Assembly: GCA_024653355.1 (NCBI GenBank)
Contig: JANLFQ010000001.1
Location: 186,001-250,000, forward strand
Direction of reading: 5' to 3'
Length of the DNA: 64,000 nucleotides
From: a candidate division WOR-3 bacterium
GTDB taxonomy: Bacteria; Hydrothermota; Tepidihabitantia; Tepidihabitantales; Tepidihabitantaceae
Made by a program: the position numbers and the translations under genes. Positions 44,235-54,186 of this stretch are shown here, in pieces. Within the stretch, counting starts at the first letter, position 1; each line of letters starts with the position of its first letter. Under the pieces are notes generated by a model. It was not told the DNA's origin. It was given only the letters and a program-made list of their open reading frames with translations, and made no database searches.

Positions 44235-45351
44235 CGCGATTATCATCGGTGGCGGCATTATCGGTGCTGCCACCGGTTATTACCTCGCCAAACGGGGGTT
44301 AAAGGTCTTTGTCCTTGAGCGTAAATTTCCCTGTGCTGGTTCAACCGGTCGATGTATTGGTGGCATCAGGGCGCAGTTTACCCACGATTTGACAATCAGG
44401 GTGATGCTCAAGAGTATCAAGATGTTTCAGGAACTTGATGAGGAGCTGGAAACCGATGTTGAATGGTATGCGGGTGGTTATCTGTTTCTTGCCTTTGATG
44501 AATCAAAGGCAAACTCATTTAAGCAGGCAATTGAAATACAGAGAAGATACGGTCTTAAAGTAGATTTTATTTCACCTGATGAATGTTGCCAAGTGGTGCC
44601 CGGTTTGAATCGGGAAGGGCTATTGGGCGGTGCCTGGTGTCCGACTGACGGTCAGGCAAATCCATTTAAGGTTACCTATGGTTATCTTGAAGGGGTCAAG
44701 CGATTTAAGGGTCAGGTTTTTGTGGGTGCGGAGGTGAAGAAAATCAACCTTGCCGGGACAAGGGTTGTTTCGGTGGAGACGGCGAATGGCGATGAGTTTT
44801 CGGCACCGGTGGTGGTGAACGCTGCCGGTCCCTGGGCTTGTGAGATTGGCAAACTTGTCGGCATAGATATTCCGGTGAAACCGGACCGACACGAGGCGCT
44901 GGTTACCGAAGCGGTTGAACGGTGTTTAGAGCCCATGCTGGTTGATTATCGACCGGATGGCTGTTACTTTGTCCAGCACTACGGAACCGGTCATTTTATC
45001 GGTTGTTATACTCCGGTGCCCATTGTACCGGGTGACAGAGTAGATGCTTCGGACGAGTTTATTACCGAAATGCCGCGGCGTATGGTTCGACTCCTTCCCA
45101 AACTTGCTTCGGTAAAAGTGCTCAGGCAGTGGGCGGGTTCTTACGAAATGAGCCCGGATGGTAATCCAATCTGCGGTAAGACTTCAGTTGAAGGTTTTTA
45201 TGTCTCGGCCGGGATGAGTGGTCATGGGTTTATGTTTGGTCCGGCGCTGGGTGATTTGATGGCAGAACTGATTACCACCGGTAAATCGTCAATTGACCTT
45301 GCGGAGTTTCGGCTTGACCGGCAGTGGACTAAAGCCGAAGCGATGAAGTAG
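44215..45351 (+). CDS. FAD-dependent oxidoreductase, DAO/sarcosine-oxidase-beta-like
   Basis: A 378-residue flavoprotein of the D-amino-acid-oxidase (GR2) fold: dinucleotide motif IIIGGGIIGAATGYYLA, the STGRCIGGIRAQF segment typical of sarcosine oxidase beta-like subunits, NAAGPWA, and a C-terminal VSAGMSGHGFMFGPALG. It probably oxidises a secondary amine or amino acid and passes electrons to the BFD and 4Fe-4S subunits. The ATG at 44215 is preferred over a TTG at 44200. The substrate cannot be read from sequence. Confidence 0.87.
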   Translation: MSRKSADAIIIGGGIIGAATGYYLAKRGLKVFVLERKFPCAGSTGRCIGGIRAQFTHDLTIRVMLKSIKMFQELDEELETDVEWYAGGYLFLAFDESKANSFKQAIEIQRRYGLKVDFISPDECCQVVPGLNREGLLGGAWCPTDGQANPFKVTYGYLEGVKRFKGQVFVGAEVKKINLAGTRVVSVETANGDEFSAPVVVNAAGPWACEIGKLVGIDIPVKPDRHEALVTEAVERCLEPMLVDYRPDGCYFVQHYGTGHFIGCYTPVPIVPGDRVDASDEFITEMPRRMVRLLPKLASVKVLRQWAGSYEMSPDGNPICGKTSVEGFYVSAGMSGHGFMFGPALGDLMAELITTGKSSIDLAEFRLDRQWTKAEAMK

Positions 45352-45420
45352 TAAAGTAATAATACTCTCCGGATAAAGCAGGCATCGGGCAACATAAGAA
45401 GTGATTAAAAGCCATTTTTA

Positions 45421-45449
45421 TTGACGGCGGCGTGGGTCAGGTTTAATAT
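45421..45449 (+). promoter_or_regulatory. Leaderless promoter of tilS-ftsH
   Basis: TTGACG (45421-45426), 17-bp spacer, TAATAT (45444-45449), then 6 bases to the GTG at 45456. Confidence 0.78.
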
Positions 45450-45455
45450 CTTTGC

Positions 45456-46442
45456 GTGAAAAGGGTTTCGGTACTGCATCAGTTTCTCGATACAGTTGAA
45501 CAGTACCGCTTAGTTGAGCCGGGAGACAGAGTACTGGTTGGTGTTTCGGGCGGTGCCGATTCAATTTGCCTGCTGGACCTTTTCCGGGTGGTGGCGAAGC
45601 GCTGGCGGCTTGAACTTTGCGCGGTTCACATCAACCATCAATTGCGACAAAGTGCCGAGCGGGATGAGCGATTCGTGAAAGGTTTGCTCGAATCCTGGGG
45701 GGTAAATTTGAGTGTTGTTAAGGTTGATGTTGCCAATTATGCGCACCGTCACAAATTGGGCATTGAGGAGGCGGCAAGAGCACTACGTTACCAAAACTAT
45801 TACCGGGTGGCAAAGAGGTTAAAATGTAATCGGGTGGCACTGGGCCACAATGCCGATGACAATCTGGAAACGGTGATTCTTAATTTGATTCGAGGTGCCG
45901 GGTTGCGTGGTCTTTCCGGAATTCCAATACGAAGGGATATTTTTATTCGACCGCTTTTGAGGGTAAGGCGGGATGCGATTCGCAACTATCTGCGGGCAAG
46001 AGAGATAAACTGGGTTGAGGATGAGACAAATGAAGATGTGCGATTTCGTCGGAACATGGTCCGGCAGGAGGTGGTACCGGTCCTAAAGCGGATTAATCCC
46101 GCAGTTGTGGAGAATGTGGCACGCGGGACAGAGATTATCGCTGCTGAGGATATGTTTCTTGACTTCCTTGCGACCCGAGTTCTGGAAAAAGTGACGCGCG
46201 GGGTAGCACGGCGAGTTATAATTGACAATCAGGAGTTTAATTCTTATAATGATGTTTTGAAGCGGCGAATGATAAAAGTTTTACTTCCGCAGATTGATGC
46301 CGATGCCACTGAGCGGCTGATTTTTTTAATTGAGCGCAATAAAGGCGGAAAATATCTGTTGACCCGGGGAGTTGAAGTGGAAATTAAAAGAGGTGTTACA
46401 ACAGTGCCGGTTTTCCGGCAAAGGAATTTTGATGCCGATTAA
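45456..46442 (+). CDS. tilS: tRNA(Ile)-lysidine synthase
   Basis: Modifies C34 of tRNA-Ile(CAU) to lysidine, switching its decoding to AUA. The 328-residue protein has the PP-loop VSGGADSICLL (SGGADS 31-36), HINHQLRQSAERDE, GHNADDNLETVI and RPLLRVRR. It is shorter than proteobacterial TilS, with a reduced C-terminal region. The GTG start is predicted leaderless. ftsH overlaps its 3' end by 11 bases, the common tilS-ftsH order. Confidence 0.94.
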   Translation: MKRVSVLHQFLDTVEQYRLVEPGDRVLVGVSGGADSICLLDLFRVVAKRWRLELCAVHINHQLRQSAERDERFVKGLLESWGVNLSVVKVDVANYAHRHKLGIEEAARALRYQNYYRVAKRLKCNRVALGHNADDNLETVILNLIRGAGLRGLSGIPIRRDIFIRPLLRVRRDAIRNYLRAREINWVEDETNEDVRFRRNMVRQEVVPVLKRINPAVVENVARGTEIIAAEDMFLDFLATRVLEKVTRGVARRVIIDNQEFNSYNDVLKRRMIKVLLPQIDADATERLIFLIERNKGGKYLLTRGVEVEIKRGVTTVPVFRQRNFDAD

Positions 46443-48303
46443 ACCCGCAGCGAGCAAGGCGATCGGTTCAATTGTCGTCTGGATTTTTATATTCGTTGCC
46501 GCCTGGTTGGTTTGGACGATTTTTTCCCAGCGTCAGGCAGGCGCGGCGAGGATAACATACACCGAGTTTATCAAGCAGGTTGAAGCAAATAATGTCGTCC
46601 GAGTGGTGTTGACCGAGCAGGACATTTCTGGGACGCTGCGGGAACCGATTACACCCGGTGGCGACAAAAATAAGAAGAGTTTTACCGAGTTCCGAACAAC
46701 CGTTCCGAAAAATGACCCGGAACTCATATCCCGCCTTTTGAAGAGCGATGTTTATATTGATGCCCGAGAGCGGTCGCAGTGGCCCACAATTCTTATTTCG
46801 GTATTGCCCTGGGTTCTGGTGATTGGTATCTGGGTGCTTTTTATGCGGCGGATGACTTCGGGTCAGGACCGGGCTTTTACATTTGGCCGGTCAAGGGCGC
46901 GTCTGGTCACTTCGGACCGCCCCCAGGTGACATTTCAGGATGTTGCCGGTGTTGAGGAGGCGAAGGAGGAGTTACAGGAGGTGATTGCCTTTCTTAAATC
47001 ACCCCAGAAGTTCCAACGGCTCGGGGGCAGAATCCCGAAAGGGGTGCTGTTGGTGGGACCGACCGGAACTGGTAAGACACTACTTGCCAAGGCGGTGGCG
47101 GGCGAAGCCGGGGTGCCGTTTCTATCCATTTCCGGCTCCGATTTTGTTGAGATGTTTGTTGGTGTTGGTGCGGCACGGGTTCGGGACCTATTTGAACAGG
47201 GCAAACGGAATGCGCCCTGTATTATCTTCATCGATGAGATTGACGCGGTCGGCAGGCAGCGCGGTGCGGGTTTGGGCGGTGGTCATGATGAGCGCGAACA
47301 GACTTTAAATCAGTTACTGGTTGAGATGGATGGTTTTGAGGCGGCGGATGGAGTAATCATTATGGCGGCAACAAACCGGCCCGACATTCTGGACCCGGCG
47401 CTTTTAAGGCCGGGAAGGTTTGACCGCCGGATTGTGGTTGACCTGCCCGATGTTGTCGGACGCGAAGGGATTTTGCAGGTGCACATTCGCAAGATTGCGG
47501 TTGCGCCCGATGTCGATGTCAAGGTTTTAGCAAGGGGAACGCCGGGCTTTTCCGGTGCCGATTTAGCGAATATGGTCAATGAGGCGGCGCTTCTGGCAGC
47601 GCGCCGGGGTCGCTCAGCAGTAACGATGCAGGATTTTGAAGATGCCAAAGATAAGGTTTTGATGGGGGTAGAGAGAAGAAGTTTGTTAATCAGCGAGCAG
47701 GAGCGAAGGTGGATTGCCTATCACGAGTCCGGTCATGCGCTCGTGTCAAGGTTGATTCCGGGTACGGACCCGATTCATAAGGTAACAATTATACCCCGGG
47801 GCCGGGCACTGGGCGTGACGCAACAACTGCCGCTTGACGACAAACGAATTTATTCGCGCCAGTACTGTCTTAATCAACTGGCGATTATGCTTGGGGGACG
47901 AGCGGCGGAAATGATTGTCTTTGGTGATATTTCGACCGGTTCCCGGGACGATATCGACCGGGCAACGATGCTTGCCCGCCGGATGGTTACCGAATGGGGT
48001 ATGAGCGAGAAACTCGGTCCTTTGACCTTTGGGAAAGGTGAAGAGGAGATTTTTCTCGGTCGGGAACTTGGTTTGCACCGCACCTTTTCTGAAGAGACCG
48101 CGCAGTTGATTGATTCGGAGATCAAGCGGTTTGTTGATGGTCAGGCAGAAAGGGCGTTCCGGCTGGTGAATGAAAACCGAGAGAAACTGGAGGCGCTGGC
48201 AAAAACGCTGCTGGAAAAAGAGGTTTTAACCGGTGCCGATGTTGACCGCATCCTCGGTATTGCGGTCGGGGACAATCAGGAGTCATTGACGCCGCCGCTT
48301 TAA
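46432..48303 (+). CDS. ftsH: ATP-dependent zinc metalloprotease FtsH
   Basis: A 623-residue membrane-anchored AAA+ protease that degrades unassembled membrane and regulatory proteins. Two N-terminal helices (about 11-32 and 118-138) flank a periplasmic domain. The AAA module has Walker A GPTGTGKT (209-216), Walker [13 protein letters not shown] and the second region of homology [17 protein letters not shown]; the zinc site is HESGH (431-435). The ATG at 46432 has an AAAGGA site, whereas a longer frame from 46372 lies wholly inside tilS. Confidence 0.96.
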   Translation: MPIKPAASKAIGSIVVWIFIFVAAWLVWTIFSQRQAGAARITYTEFIKQVEANNVVRVVLTEQDISGTLREPITPGGDKNKKSFTEFRTTVPKNDPELISRLLKSDVYIDARERSQWPTILISVLPWVLVIGIWVLFMRRMTSGQDRAFTFGRSRARLVTSDRPQVTFQDVAGVEEAKEELQEVIAFLKSPQKFQRLGGRIPKGVLLVGPTGTGKTLLAKAVAGEAGVPFLSISGSDFVEMFVGVGAARVRDLFEQGKRNAPCIIFIDEIDAVGRQRGAGLGGGHDEREQTLNQLLVEMDGFEAADGVIIMAATNRPDILDPALLRPGRFDRRIVVDLPDVVGREGILQVHIRKIAVAPDVDVKVLARGTPGFSGADLANMVNEAALLAARRGRSAVTMQDFEDAKDKVLMGVERRSLLISEQERRWIAYHESGHALVSRLIPGTDPIHKVTIIPRGRALGVTQQLPLDDKRIYSRQYCLNQLAIMLGGRAAEMIVFGDISTGSRDDIDRATMLARRMVTEWGMSEKLGPLTFGKGEEEIFLGRELGLHRTFSEETAQLIDSEIKRFVDGQAERAFRLVNENREKLEALAKTLLEKEVLTGADVDRILGIAVGDNQESLTPPL

Positions 48304-48324
48304 TGAAAACTCAGGAGGTGGCAG

Positions 48325-49209
48325 ATGTTTTCAGGTTGTATAACCGCGCTGATTACCCCGTTTAAAAACGGGGCGCTGGATATTGAAGGGTTAAGGGCAA
48401 ATATCAAATTCCAACTTTCTGCTGGAGTGAGTGGATTACTTGTATGTGGTTCTACCGGTGAGGCGCCAAATCTGCTCGAAGAGGAGTGGCAAGAGGTAGT
48501 AAGGGTCGCGGTTGCCGAAGCCGGGGGTAAAACAAAGGTACTTGCCGGTGCCGGGACAAACAGTACAGCGAAGTCGATAAAACAGGTGAAAAAGGCTGAG
48601 GAACTGGGTGTTGATGGGGTACTGATTGTTGCTCCTTACTACAATAAACCAACGCAGGAGGGACTCTACCGCCATTTCCGTGCCTGTGCCGAAGCGACAA
48701 AACTGCCGGTGATTATTTACAACATTCCACCCCGCAGCGTGGTGAATGTTCTACCGGTGACGGTAGAAAGACTGGCAAAGGACTGTTCTAATATTATGGC
48801 GGTAAAAGAGGCATCGGGTAGTATTGACCAGTCGAGCGAAATAGTTGTGCGGTGCGGGGAAAGGGTGGTTGTCCTTTCCGGTGATGACTCGCTGACGCTG
48901 CCGATTCTCGCAGTGGGTGGCAAAGGGGTGATTTCAGTTGTTTCAAACATCGTACCCGGTGATGTTGAACAGATGGTCCAGGACTATCTTGCGGGCAGGG
49001 TGAATGAGGCACGCCAGAAACACTTGAAACTGTTTCCTTTAGTAAAGGCGTTGTTTGTGGAAACCAATCCGATACCGGTCAAGGCAGCAATGAATATGCT
49101 AGGAATGGCAGCGGGCGAGCCGAGGTTGCCGCTCTGTCCATTGAGCAAGGAAAACGAGCCGTTATTACGCCGGGCACTTGCCGAGTATGGATTGTTGATA
49201 GAGAGATAG
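48325..49209 (+). CDS. dapA: 4-hydroxy-tetrahydrodipicolinate synthase
   Basis: Condenses pyruvate with aspartate semialdehyde in the lysine/diaminopimelate pathway. The 294-residue protein has the class I aldolase layout with GLLVCGSTGEAPNL, APYYNKPTQEG, the tyrosine in VIIYNIPPRS and Schiff-base Lys161 in MAVKEASG. CAGGAGGTG precedes the ATG. It follows ftsH by 21 bases and abuts dapB with no gap. Confidence 0.95.
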   Translation: MFSGCITALITPFKNGALDIEGLRANIKFQLSAGVSGLLVCGSTGEAPNLLEEEWQEVVRVAVAEAGGKTKVLAGAGTNSTAKSIKQVKKAEELGVDGVLIVAPYYNKPTQEGLYRHFRACAEATKLPVIIYNIPPRSVVNVLPVTVERLAKDCSNIMAVKEASGSIDQSSEIVVRCGERVVVLSGDDSLTLPILAVGGKGVISVVSNIVPGDVEQMVQDYLAGRVNEARQKHLKLFPLVKALFVETNPIPVKAAMNMLGMAAGEPRLPLCPLSKENEPLLRRALAEYGLLIER

Positions 49210-49932
49210 ATGATAAAGGTTGTAGTGGTTGGCGTTTGCGGACGGATGGGAAGCGAAATCGTGCGCCTAATTCAGGAACAGCCGGATATGAAGATTGTTG
49301 CCGGAGTGGAAGCACCGGGTCATCCATTAGTCGGAACACCGGTAGGAAGCGGATTGGTGGTCAGCGAACTGAGTCAGGTGGTTGGTGAAGGAGATGTGGT
49401 GGTGGATTTTTCGGTTCCTGATGTGGTGCTGGAGAGCGTGCCGGTTTGCGTTCGGGCTGGTAAACCACTCGTTACCGGTGTTACCGGATTTAGGGAGGGC
49501 GAGATTGAAATACTCAAAGATGCCGGAAAGAAAGTTCCGATTCTGTATGCGGCAAACTTTTCAACCGGTATTGCGGTATTAAAAAGACTGGTAAAAGAAA
49601 CTGCTCGGTTACTGGGGAAAAACTGGGATGTGCACATTGTCGAAGCGCATCACACAAAGAAAAAAGACACACCATCAGGAACGGCTAAGATGCTTGTCTC
49701 AGCGATAAAAGAGCAAATAGAAGACAAGTCGGTTGCGGTGAGCAGTATTCGGGCCGGGGATATAGTGGGTGTGCATCGAATTCTATTTGCCGGTCCGGGC
49801 GAACACATTGAACTGACTCATCAGGCAGAGAGCCGCGTCGCCTTTGTCTGGGGTGTAATAACAGGAGTTCGCTGGATAATTGGTAAAAAGCCAGGTTTCT
49901 ATTCAATCGACGAAGTCATCGGTCTGAGTTAA
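49210..49932 (+). CDS. dapB: 4-hydroxy-tetrahydrodipicolinate reductase
   Basis: Reduces the DapA product with NAD(P)H. The 240-residue protein shows [35 protein letters not shown], the substrate motif [15 protein letters not shown] and [17 protein letters not shown]. Its TAA overlaps the hslV TAA of the opposite strand within one TTAA tetranucleotide (49929-49932). Confidence 0.95.
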   Translation: MIKVVVVGVCGRMGSEIVRLIQEQPDMKIVAGVEAPGHPLVGTPVGSGLVVSELSQVVGEGDVVVDFSVPDVVLESVPVCVRAGKPLVTGVTGFREGEIEILKDAGKKVPILYAANFSTGIAVLKRLVKETARLLGKNWDVHIVEAHHTKKKDTPSGTAKMLVSAIKEQIEDKSVAVSSIRAGDIVGVHRILFAGPGEHIELTHQAESRVAFVWGVITGVRWIIGKKPGFYSIDEVIGLS

Positions 49933-50468
49933 ATCGTCTCGACAAAAATTTCGGTGTTGGTGTAGACACACACCTGGGCAGCTGTTTCGATTGCGGTACG
50001 GGCGATTTTATCGGCGGGTAACTGGGTGTATTTTAGTAAAAGTCGGGCAGCAATCAGGGCATAGGGGCCACCTGAGCCGATGGCAACAATGCCGTCGTCC
50101 GGTTCAATCACATCACCCGAACCGGAGACGATAAAAGAAAATTGGTGGTCAATTATACCCAGAAGTGCTTCAAGGCGGCGGAGAATTCGGTCGGTACGCC
50201 AATCTTTTGCCAGTTCTACTACTGCCCGGGGCAGGTTGCCAGAAAATTCGTCCAACTTTGCCTCAAACCGTTCAAACAGGGTAAAGGCGTCGGCGGTAGC
50301 ACCGGCAAAACCAACCAGTACCCGGCCGTTGTGTAGTTTGCGAATTTTTCGGGCACCCTGCTTGACAATCGTATCACCCATTGTTACCTGGCCATCCGAT
50401 GCCATAGCGACCAAGTTGTTACGACGCAGTCCGATGATTGTTGTGCGGTGCATACTAACTCTGTCCAT
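49929..50468 (-). CDS. hslV: HslV/ClpQ proteasome-like peptidase
   Basis: The 179-residue beta-type peptidase that pairs with the HslU ATPase. After a short propeptide (MDRVSMHR) the mature chain would begin with nucleophile Thr9: [23 protein letters not shown], with [18 protein letters not shown] and [15 protein letters not shown] downstream. hslU is not adjacent and not in the window. An ATG at 50453 (MHR) is an alternative start, but the promoter distance favours 50468. Confidence 0.93.
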   Translation of the reverse strand: MDRVSMHRTTIIGLRRNNLVAMASDGQVTMGDTIVKQGARKIRKLHNGRVLVGFAGATADAFTLFERFEAKLDEFSGNLPRAVVELAKDWRTDRILRRLEALLGIIDHQFSFIVSGSGDVIEPDDGIVAIGSGGPYALIAARLLLKYTQLPADKIARTAIETAAQVCVYTNTEIFVETI

Positions 50469-50476
50469 CAGGGTTC

Positions 50477-50505
50477 ATTTTAATTGGAAAAGGGCGATTT
50501 GTAAA
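50477..50505 (-). promoter_or_regulatory. Leaderless promoter of hslV
   Basis: Minus strand TTTACA (50500-50505), 17-bp spacer, TAAAAT (50477-50482), then 8 bases to the ATG. Back to back with the metG promoter; only 9 bases separate the -35 boxes. Confidence 0.72.
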
Positions 50506-50514
50506 GTGAAACAC

Positions 50515-50542
50515 TTGACTTTATTCAGACAATCGCTATTCT
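50515..50542 (+). promoter_or_regulatory. Leaderless promoter of metG
   Basis: TTGACT (50515-50520), 16-bp spacer, TATTCT (50537-50542), then 8 bases to the GTG at 50551. This fixes the metG start well inside a longer open frame that runs across hslV. Confidence 0.75.
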
Positions 50543-50550
50543 TTACCGCT

Positions 50551-52557
50551 GTGAAAATACTGGTAACGAGTGCGTTGCCCTACGCAAACGGAGAGATTCA
50601 TTTTGGGCATCTTGCTGGTGCATACCTTCCTGCGGACATCTATGTGAAATACCACCGGCTGAAAGGTTCGGATATTGTTTTTATCTGTGGTTCGGATGAA
50701 CACGGCGTGCCGATTACCATTGCCGCCCAGCAGGCAGGCATATCACCCCGGGAGTTGATTGAACGGTACCACCATTCAATAAAAAAGTCCTTTCAGGATT
50801 TTGGCATTGAATTCGACAACTATTCCCGGACCTCCTTGCCGATTCATTACGACACAGCGCAGGATTTTTTTCTCAGGGTTTACCGCAATGGATATATCGC
50901 TCCCAAAACAACAAAACAGCTTTACTGTCCCCGGTGTCAGATGTTTCTTGCTGACCGTTATGTTGAGGGTGTTTGTCCGGCGTGTGGTAATACCGGCGCC
51001 CGCGGTGACCAGTGTGAAACTTGCGGTAAATGGCTGGAGCCGTTTGAACTGATTGAACCTAAATGTAAGACCTGTGGTGCAACTCCCGAAGTTAAGGAGA
51101 CGACCCATTGGTTTTTTGCCCTCTCTAAGCTTGAAGCCCGATTAAAAGGATGGCTGGAAACGAAACAGCACTGGAAGTCCAATGTTAAGCGGTTTTGTGA
51201 AGGTTGGTTCAAGCGCGGTTTGCAGGATCGGCCAATCACCCGGGATTTAAGCTGGGGGGTTCCTGTTCCCCTACCAGAGGCAAAAGATAAAGTAATGTAT
51301 GTATGGTTTGATGCGCCGATTGGATACATATCTTCTACCAGGGAGTGGGCAAAAAATATCGGCAAGCCCGATAAGTGGCAGGATTACTGGCTGGACCAGA
51401 ATACGAAACTGGTTCACTTCATCGGTAAAGACAATATCGTCTTTCATGCGATTGTCTGGCCCGCAATGCTTATGGCGCATGGCGATTTCGTCCTGCCTGC
51501 GGAGATTCCGGCAAACGAGTTTCTTAATCTTGAAGGTGCGAAGTTGTCCACCTCGCGGAACTGGGCGATATGGTTACCGGATTATCTGAAAAGGTACAAA
51601 GCCGACCCGTTAAGATACACTTTAGCCGTGAATCTACCGGAAAATCGCGATGTGGACTTTACCTGGGCAGATTTTCATGCGCGGAACAACAACGAACTGG
51701 CAGATATTTTCGGGAACTTTGTAAATCGGGTTGCGGTGTTTATCAAAAAGAATTACGGCGGCAGGGTGCCTGATGCTTCCGGGATTGATGAATCAGCCCA
51801 GGAGGTGCTGACCGCTTTGAGTAAAACAACGCAGGAGATCGGCCGGTTGATAGAGTCGTTTCAGATTAAGGATGCGACACGATTGTTGATGACCTTGCCG
51901 GCATTGGGGAATCGGTATTTTGACCACGAAATGCCCTGGCGGACATTACGGGATAATCGCGGCCGCTGTGACCGCACGATGAATGTCTGTGTGCGGCTGG
52001 TATCGGCGCTGGAGATTTTGACCTTTCCGTTTATGCCGGAGACGAGCCGTAAAATCGGGCGGATGCTTGGTCTTGGAAAAAGGTCCTGGGATGATGCCGC
52101 GCATCCGGCGCTTCCCAAAGAGTTCGCCGGACCGGTTGAAATTCTGTTTGAAAAACTGGACGAGGCGATTGTAATTCAGGAACGAGCCCGTTTAGGGGCA
52201 GGGTCGGTAAATGAACCAAAAGAGGAGGAGCAGAAGATGATAACAATTGACGATTTTAAGAAGGTGGAGTTGCGGGTCGCCCGCATCGTCAGTGCCGAGC
52301 GTGTTGCCGGTACCGCGAAGTTGATGAAGATGATAATTGACCTGGGAAATGAACAACGGCAGATTGTCGCCGGAATCGGTGCGGCGTATCAACCGGAAGC
52401 GTTGATAGGCCGTAATGTTGTCGTCGTTGCCAATCTCCAGCCGGCACGAATCCGGGGTGTTGAGTCAAACGGTATGTTACTGGCAGCGGTTGACGGGTCT
52501 AAAGTGGCGCTGGTAACCGTTGACCAGGAAGTTAACCCCGGCGCAGCGGTTTCGTAG
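50551..52557 (+). CDS. metG: Methionyl-tRNA synthetase with C-terminal tRNA-binding domain
   Basis: A 668-residue class I synthetase. HFGH (17-20) and KLSTS (331-335) are the two signature loops. A double zinc-knuckle insert carries four CxxC pairs (CPRC, CPAC, CETC, CKTC; about 130-175). The C-terminal 105 residues (DDFKKVELRVARIVSAERV onward) are an EMAP/Trbp111-type tRNA-binding domain. The GTG start gives the canonical VKILVTSALPYANG N-terminus. tatD follows 4 bases after the stop. Confidence 0.96.
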   Translation: MKILVTSALPYANGEIHFGHLAGAYLPADIYVKYHRLKGSDIVFICGSDEHGVPITIAAQQAGISPRELIERYHHSIKKSFQDFGIEFDNYSRTSLPIHYDTAQDFFLRVYRNGYIAPKTTKQLYCPRCQMFLADRYVEGVCPACGNTGARGDQCETCGKWLEPFELIEPKCKTCGATPEVKETTHWFFALSKLEARLKGWLETKQHWKSNVKRFCEGWFKRGLQDRPITRDLSWGVPVPLPEAKDKVMYVWFDAPIGYISSTREWAKNIGKPDKWQDYWLDQNTKLVHFIGKDNIVFHAIVWPAMLMAHGDFVLPAEIPANEFLNLEGAKLSTSRNWAIWLPDYLKRYKADPLRYTLAVNLPENRDVDFTWADFHARNNNELADIFGNFVNRVAVFIKKNYGGRVPDASGIDESAQEVLTALSKTTQEIGRLIESFQIKDATRLLMTLPALGNRYFDHEMPWRTLRDNRGRCDRTMNVCVRLVSALEILTFPFMPETSRKIGRMLGLGKRSWDDAAHPALPKEFAGPVEILFEKLDEAIVIQERARLGAGSVNEPKEEEQKMITIDDFKKVELRVARIVSAERVAGTAKLMKMIIDLGNEQRQIVAGIGAAYQPEALIGRNVVVVANLQPARIRGVESNGMLLAAVDGSKVALVTVDQEVNPGAAVS

Positions 52558-52561
52558 TTCA

Positions 52562-53362
52562 ATGGCACGCCGGAGTAAGGCAAATCCTGATGGTCTCTTT
52601 ATTTTCGATTCCCACTGCCACTTAACCGACAACCAGTTTATCAACGATTTAAGTGAGGTTTTGAAACGTGCCCGGCAGGCGGGCGTAAGGGAGATGCTAA
52701 CCGTTAGTATGAATGTCCCTGATAGCCAGGAGGCGATAGAGTTGTGTCGTGAACGAGAGGGAATTTACTGCACCGTAGGAATTCATCCTCATGAGGCGGA
52801 CTCTTTTCGGAGTATGGATATCCAGAGTCTCAAAGATATGTGTATTGAACCGCAGGTAAAGGCGATAGGTGAAACCGGGCTTGATTTCTTCCGAAACTTC
52901 TCTACCAGGGCGAATCAGGAGACGGCGTTTCGTGCCCAGATTGAACTTGCCCGGATGCTCAATTTACCGCTGGTGATTCACATCCGGGATGCAGCGCAGA
53001 CGGCAATGGCGGTGCTGGAAGAGCACGGTTATTTTCACGGTGTCTTACACTGCTTTTCTGAAGGGAGAAAGTTTGCGGAGTGGGCAGTGGAAAAGGGGTT
53101 TTATATTTCATTTTCGGGAACATTGACTTACGGTGATAAGAAGTTGATTGAGGTTGCCCGGGCGATCCCGCAGGAACGTATCCTGGTTGAAACCGATGCC
53201 CCGTATCTGGTGCCTGAACCGGAAAGGGGTCCGGGCAAGCGCAATGAGCCAGCGTTGATCAGGCTAACGGTTAAAGCGTTAGGCGACATTCTGGGATTAA
53301 CACCAGTTGAAGTCGCCCGCGTTACCCGCAATAACGCCCGAAGGTGTTTCCAGATAGGATAA
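52562..53362 (+). CDS. tatD: TatD-family metal-dependent hydrolase
   Basis: A 266-residue TIM-barrel hydrolase: FDSHCHL metal motif, VGIHPHEAD, AIGETGLDFF, LVIHIRDA and ETDAPYL, all diagnostic of TatD (Mg-dependent DNase/3'-exonuclease). The ATG at 52562 fits better than an upstream ATG at 52520 inside metG. It lies between metG and rsmA, a widespread order. Confidence 0.94.
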   Translation: MARRSKANPDGLFIFDSHCHLTDNQFINDLSEVLKRARQAGVREMLTVSMNVPDSQEAIELCREREGIYCTVGIHPHEADSFRSMDIQSLKDMCIEPQVKAIGETGLDFFRNFSTRANQETAFRAQIELARMLNLPLVIHIRDAAQTAMAVLEEHGYFHGVLHCFSEGRKFAEWAVEKGFYISFSGTLTYGDKKLIEVARAIPQERILVETDAPYLVPEPERGPGKRNEPALIRLTVKALGDILGLTPVEVARVTRNNARRCFQIG

Positions 53363-53376
53363 GATATAACAACTGA

Positions 53377-54186
53377 TTGGCCTGTTTTGTGGCAGGTATC
53401 CGTCCCATAAAGTCTTTAGGTCAGGTTTTTTTAACCCACGGTAAAACTGCGGACGCGATTGTTGAGGCAATAGAACCCAAAACAGGGGATACGGTTCTCG
53501 AAATTGGGCCCGGAAAAGGGATTTTAACAAAGCGGTTGCTCGAAACGGGGTGTCAGGTAATCGGGGTGGAGATTGACACGCGGTTGGTTAATCTGCTTAA
53601 AACGACAATCGGTGCGGCGCCTAATTTGACGCTGGTAAATGACGACTTTCTGCGGTTTGATATGGGGCGGTTTTCTGGGATAAAAATAGTAGGCAATTTA
53701 CCCTATTACCTATCTACGGAAATCGTTTTGAAACTGCTGGAAAACAGTTCGGTATGGAAGCGCGCGGTGTTGACAACCCAGAGGGAGTTTGCCGAACGGG
53801 TTTTAAGTAAACCCGGGACCAGACACTACTGCGCCCTGAGCGTAATCTGTTCTTTTTTGTGCACGGGGCGTCGGTTGTTCAATATCCCACCGAGGTTTTT
53901 CAAGCCCAGCCCCGGAGTAATGTCAACAACATTTGTTTTGTCAAGGCGTTCACCAGCGATAAAGGTTGCGGATGATAAATGGTTTTATCAGGTGATTCAA
54001 GCCGCTTTTACCCCCCAACGGCGCAAGACCGTCTTGAATAACATCTGTCTCAATCTCAATCTAAATAAAGAACTGGCAATTAAAGCTTTTTCGCAAATCA
54101 ATCTTAACCAGAATGTCCGGGCCGAAGAGTTGAGTCTGGAGCAGTTTGGTTTATTAAGCGAGGCGCTGGCGAAACTTATCAAGTAG
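53377..54186 (+). CDS. rsmA: 16S rRNA dimethyladenosine transferase RsmA/KsgA
   Basis: Dimethylates A1518 and A1519 of 16S rRNA. The 269-residue SAM enzyme has SLGQVFLTH, motif I VLEIGPGKGILT, EIDTRLVNLL, the catalytic NLPYYLS and a C-terminal helical domain. The TTG at 53377 lies 6 bases after a TATAAC box (53365-53370) with a weak -35, so it may be leaderless; GTG 53389 is the alternative. The 3' end overlaps the convergent GT4 gene by 33 bases. Confidence 0.94.
   Translation: MACFVAGIRPIKSLGQVFLTHGKTADAIVEAIEPKTGDTVLEIGPGKGILTKRLLETGCQVIGVEIDTRLVNLLKTTIGAAPNLTLVNDDFLRFDMGRFSGIKIVGNLPYYLSTEIVLKLLENSSVWKRAVLTTQREFAERVLSKPGTRHYCALSVICSFLCTGRRLFNIPPRFFKPSPGVMSTTFVLSRRSPAIKVADDKWFYQVIQAAFTPQRRKTVLNNICLNLNLNKELAIKAFSQINLNQNVRAEELSLEQFGLLSEALAKLIK

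Noticed and set aside
45352-45420. Possible terminator after the FAD oxidoreductase gene
   Set aside because: No stem of more than 4-5 bp and no U-run found.
50080-50550. N-terminal extension of metG across hslV
   Set aside because: The extension is antisense to hslV; the promoter and the family N-terminus place the start at 50551.
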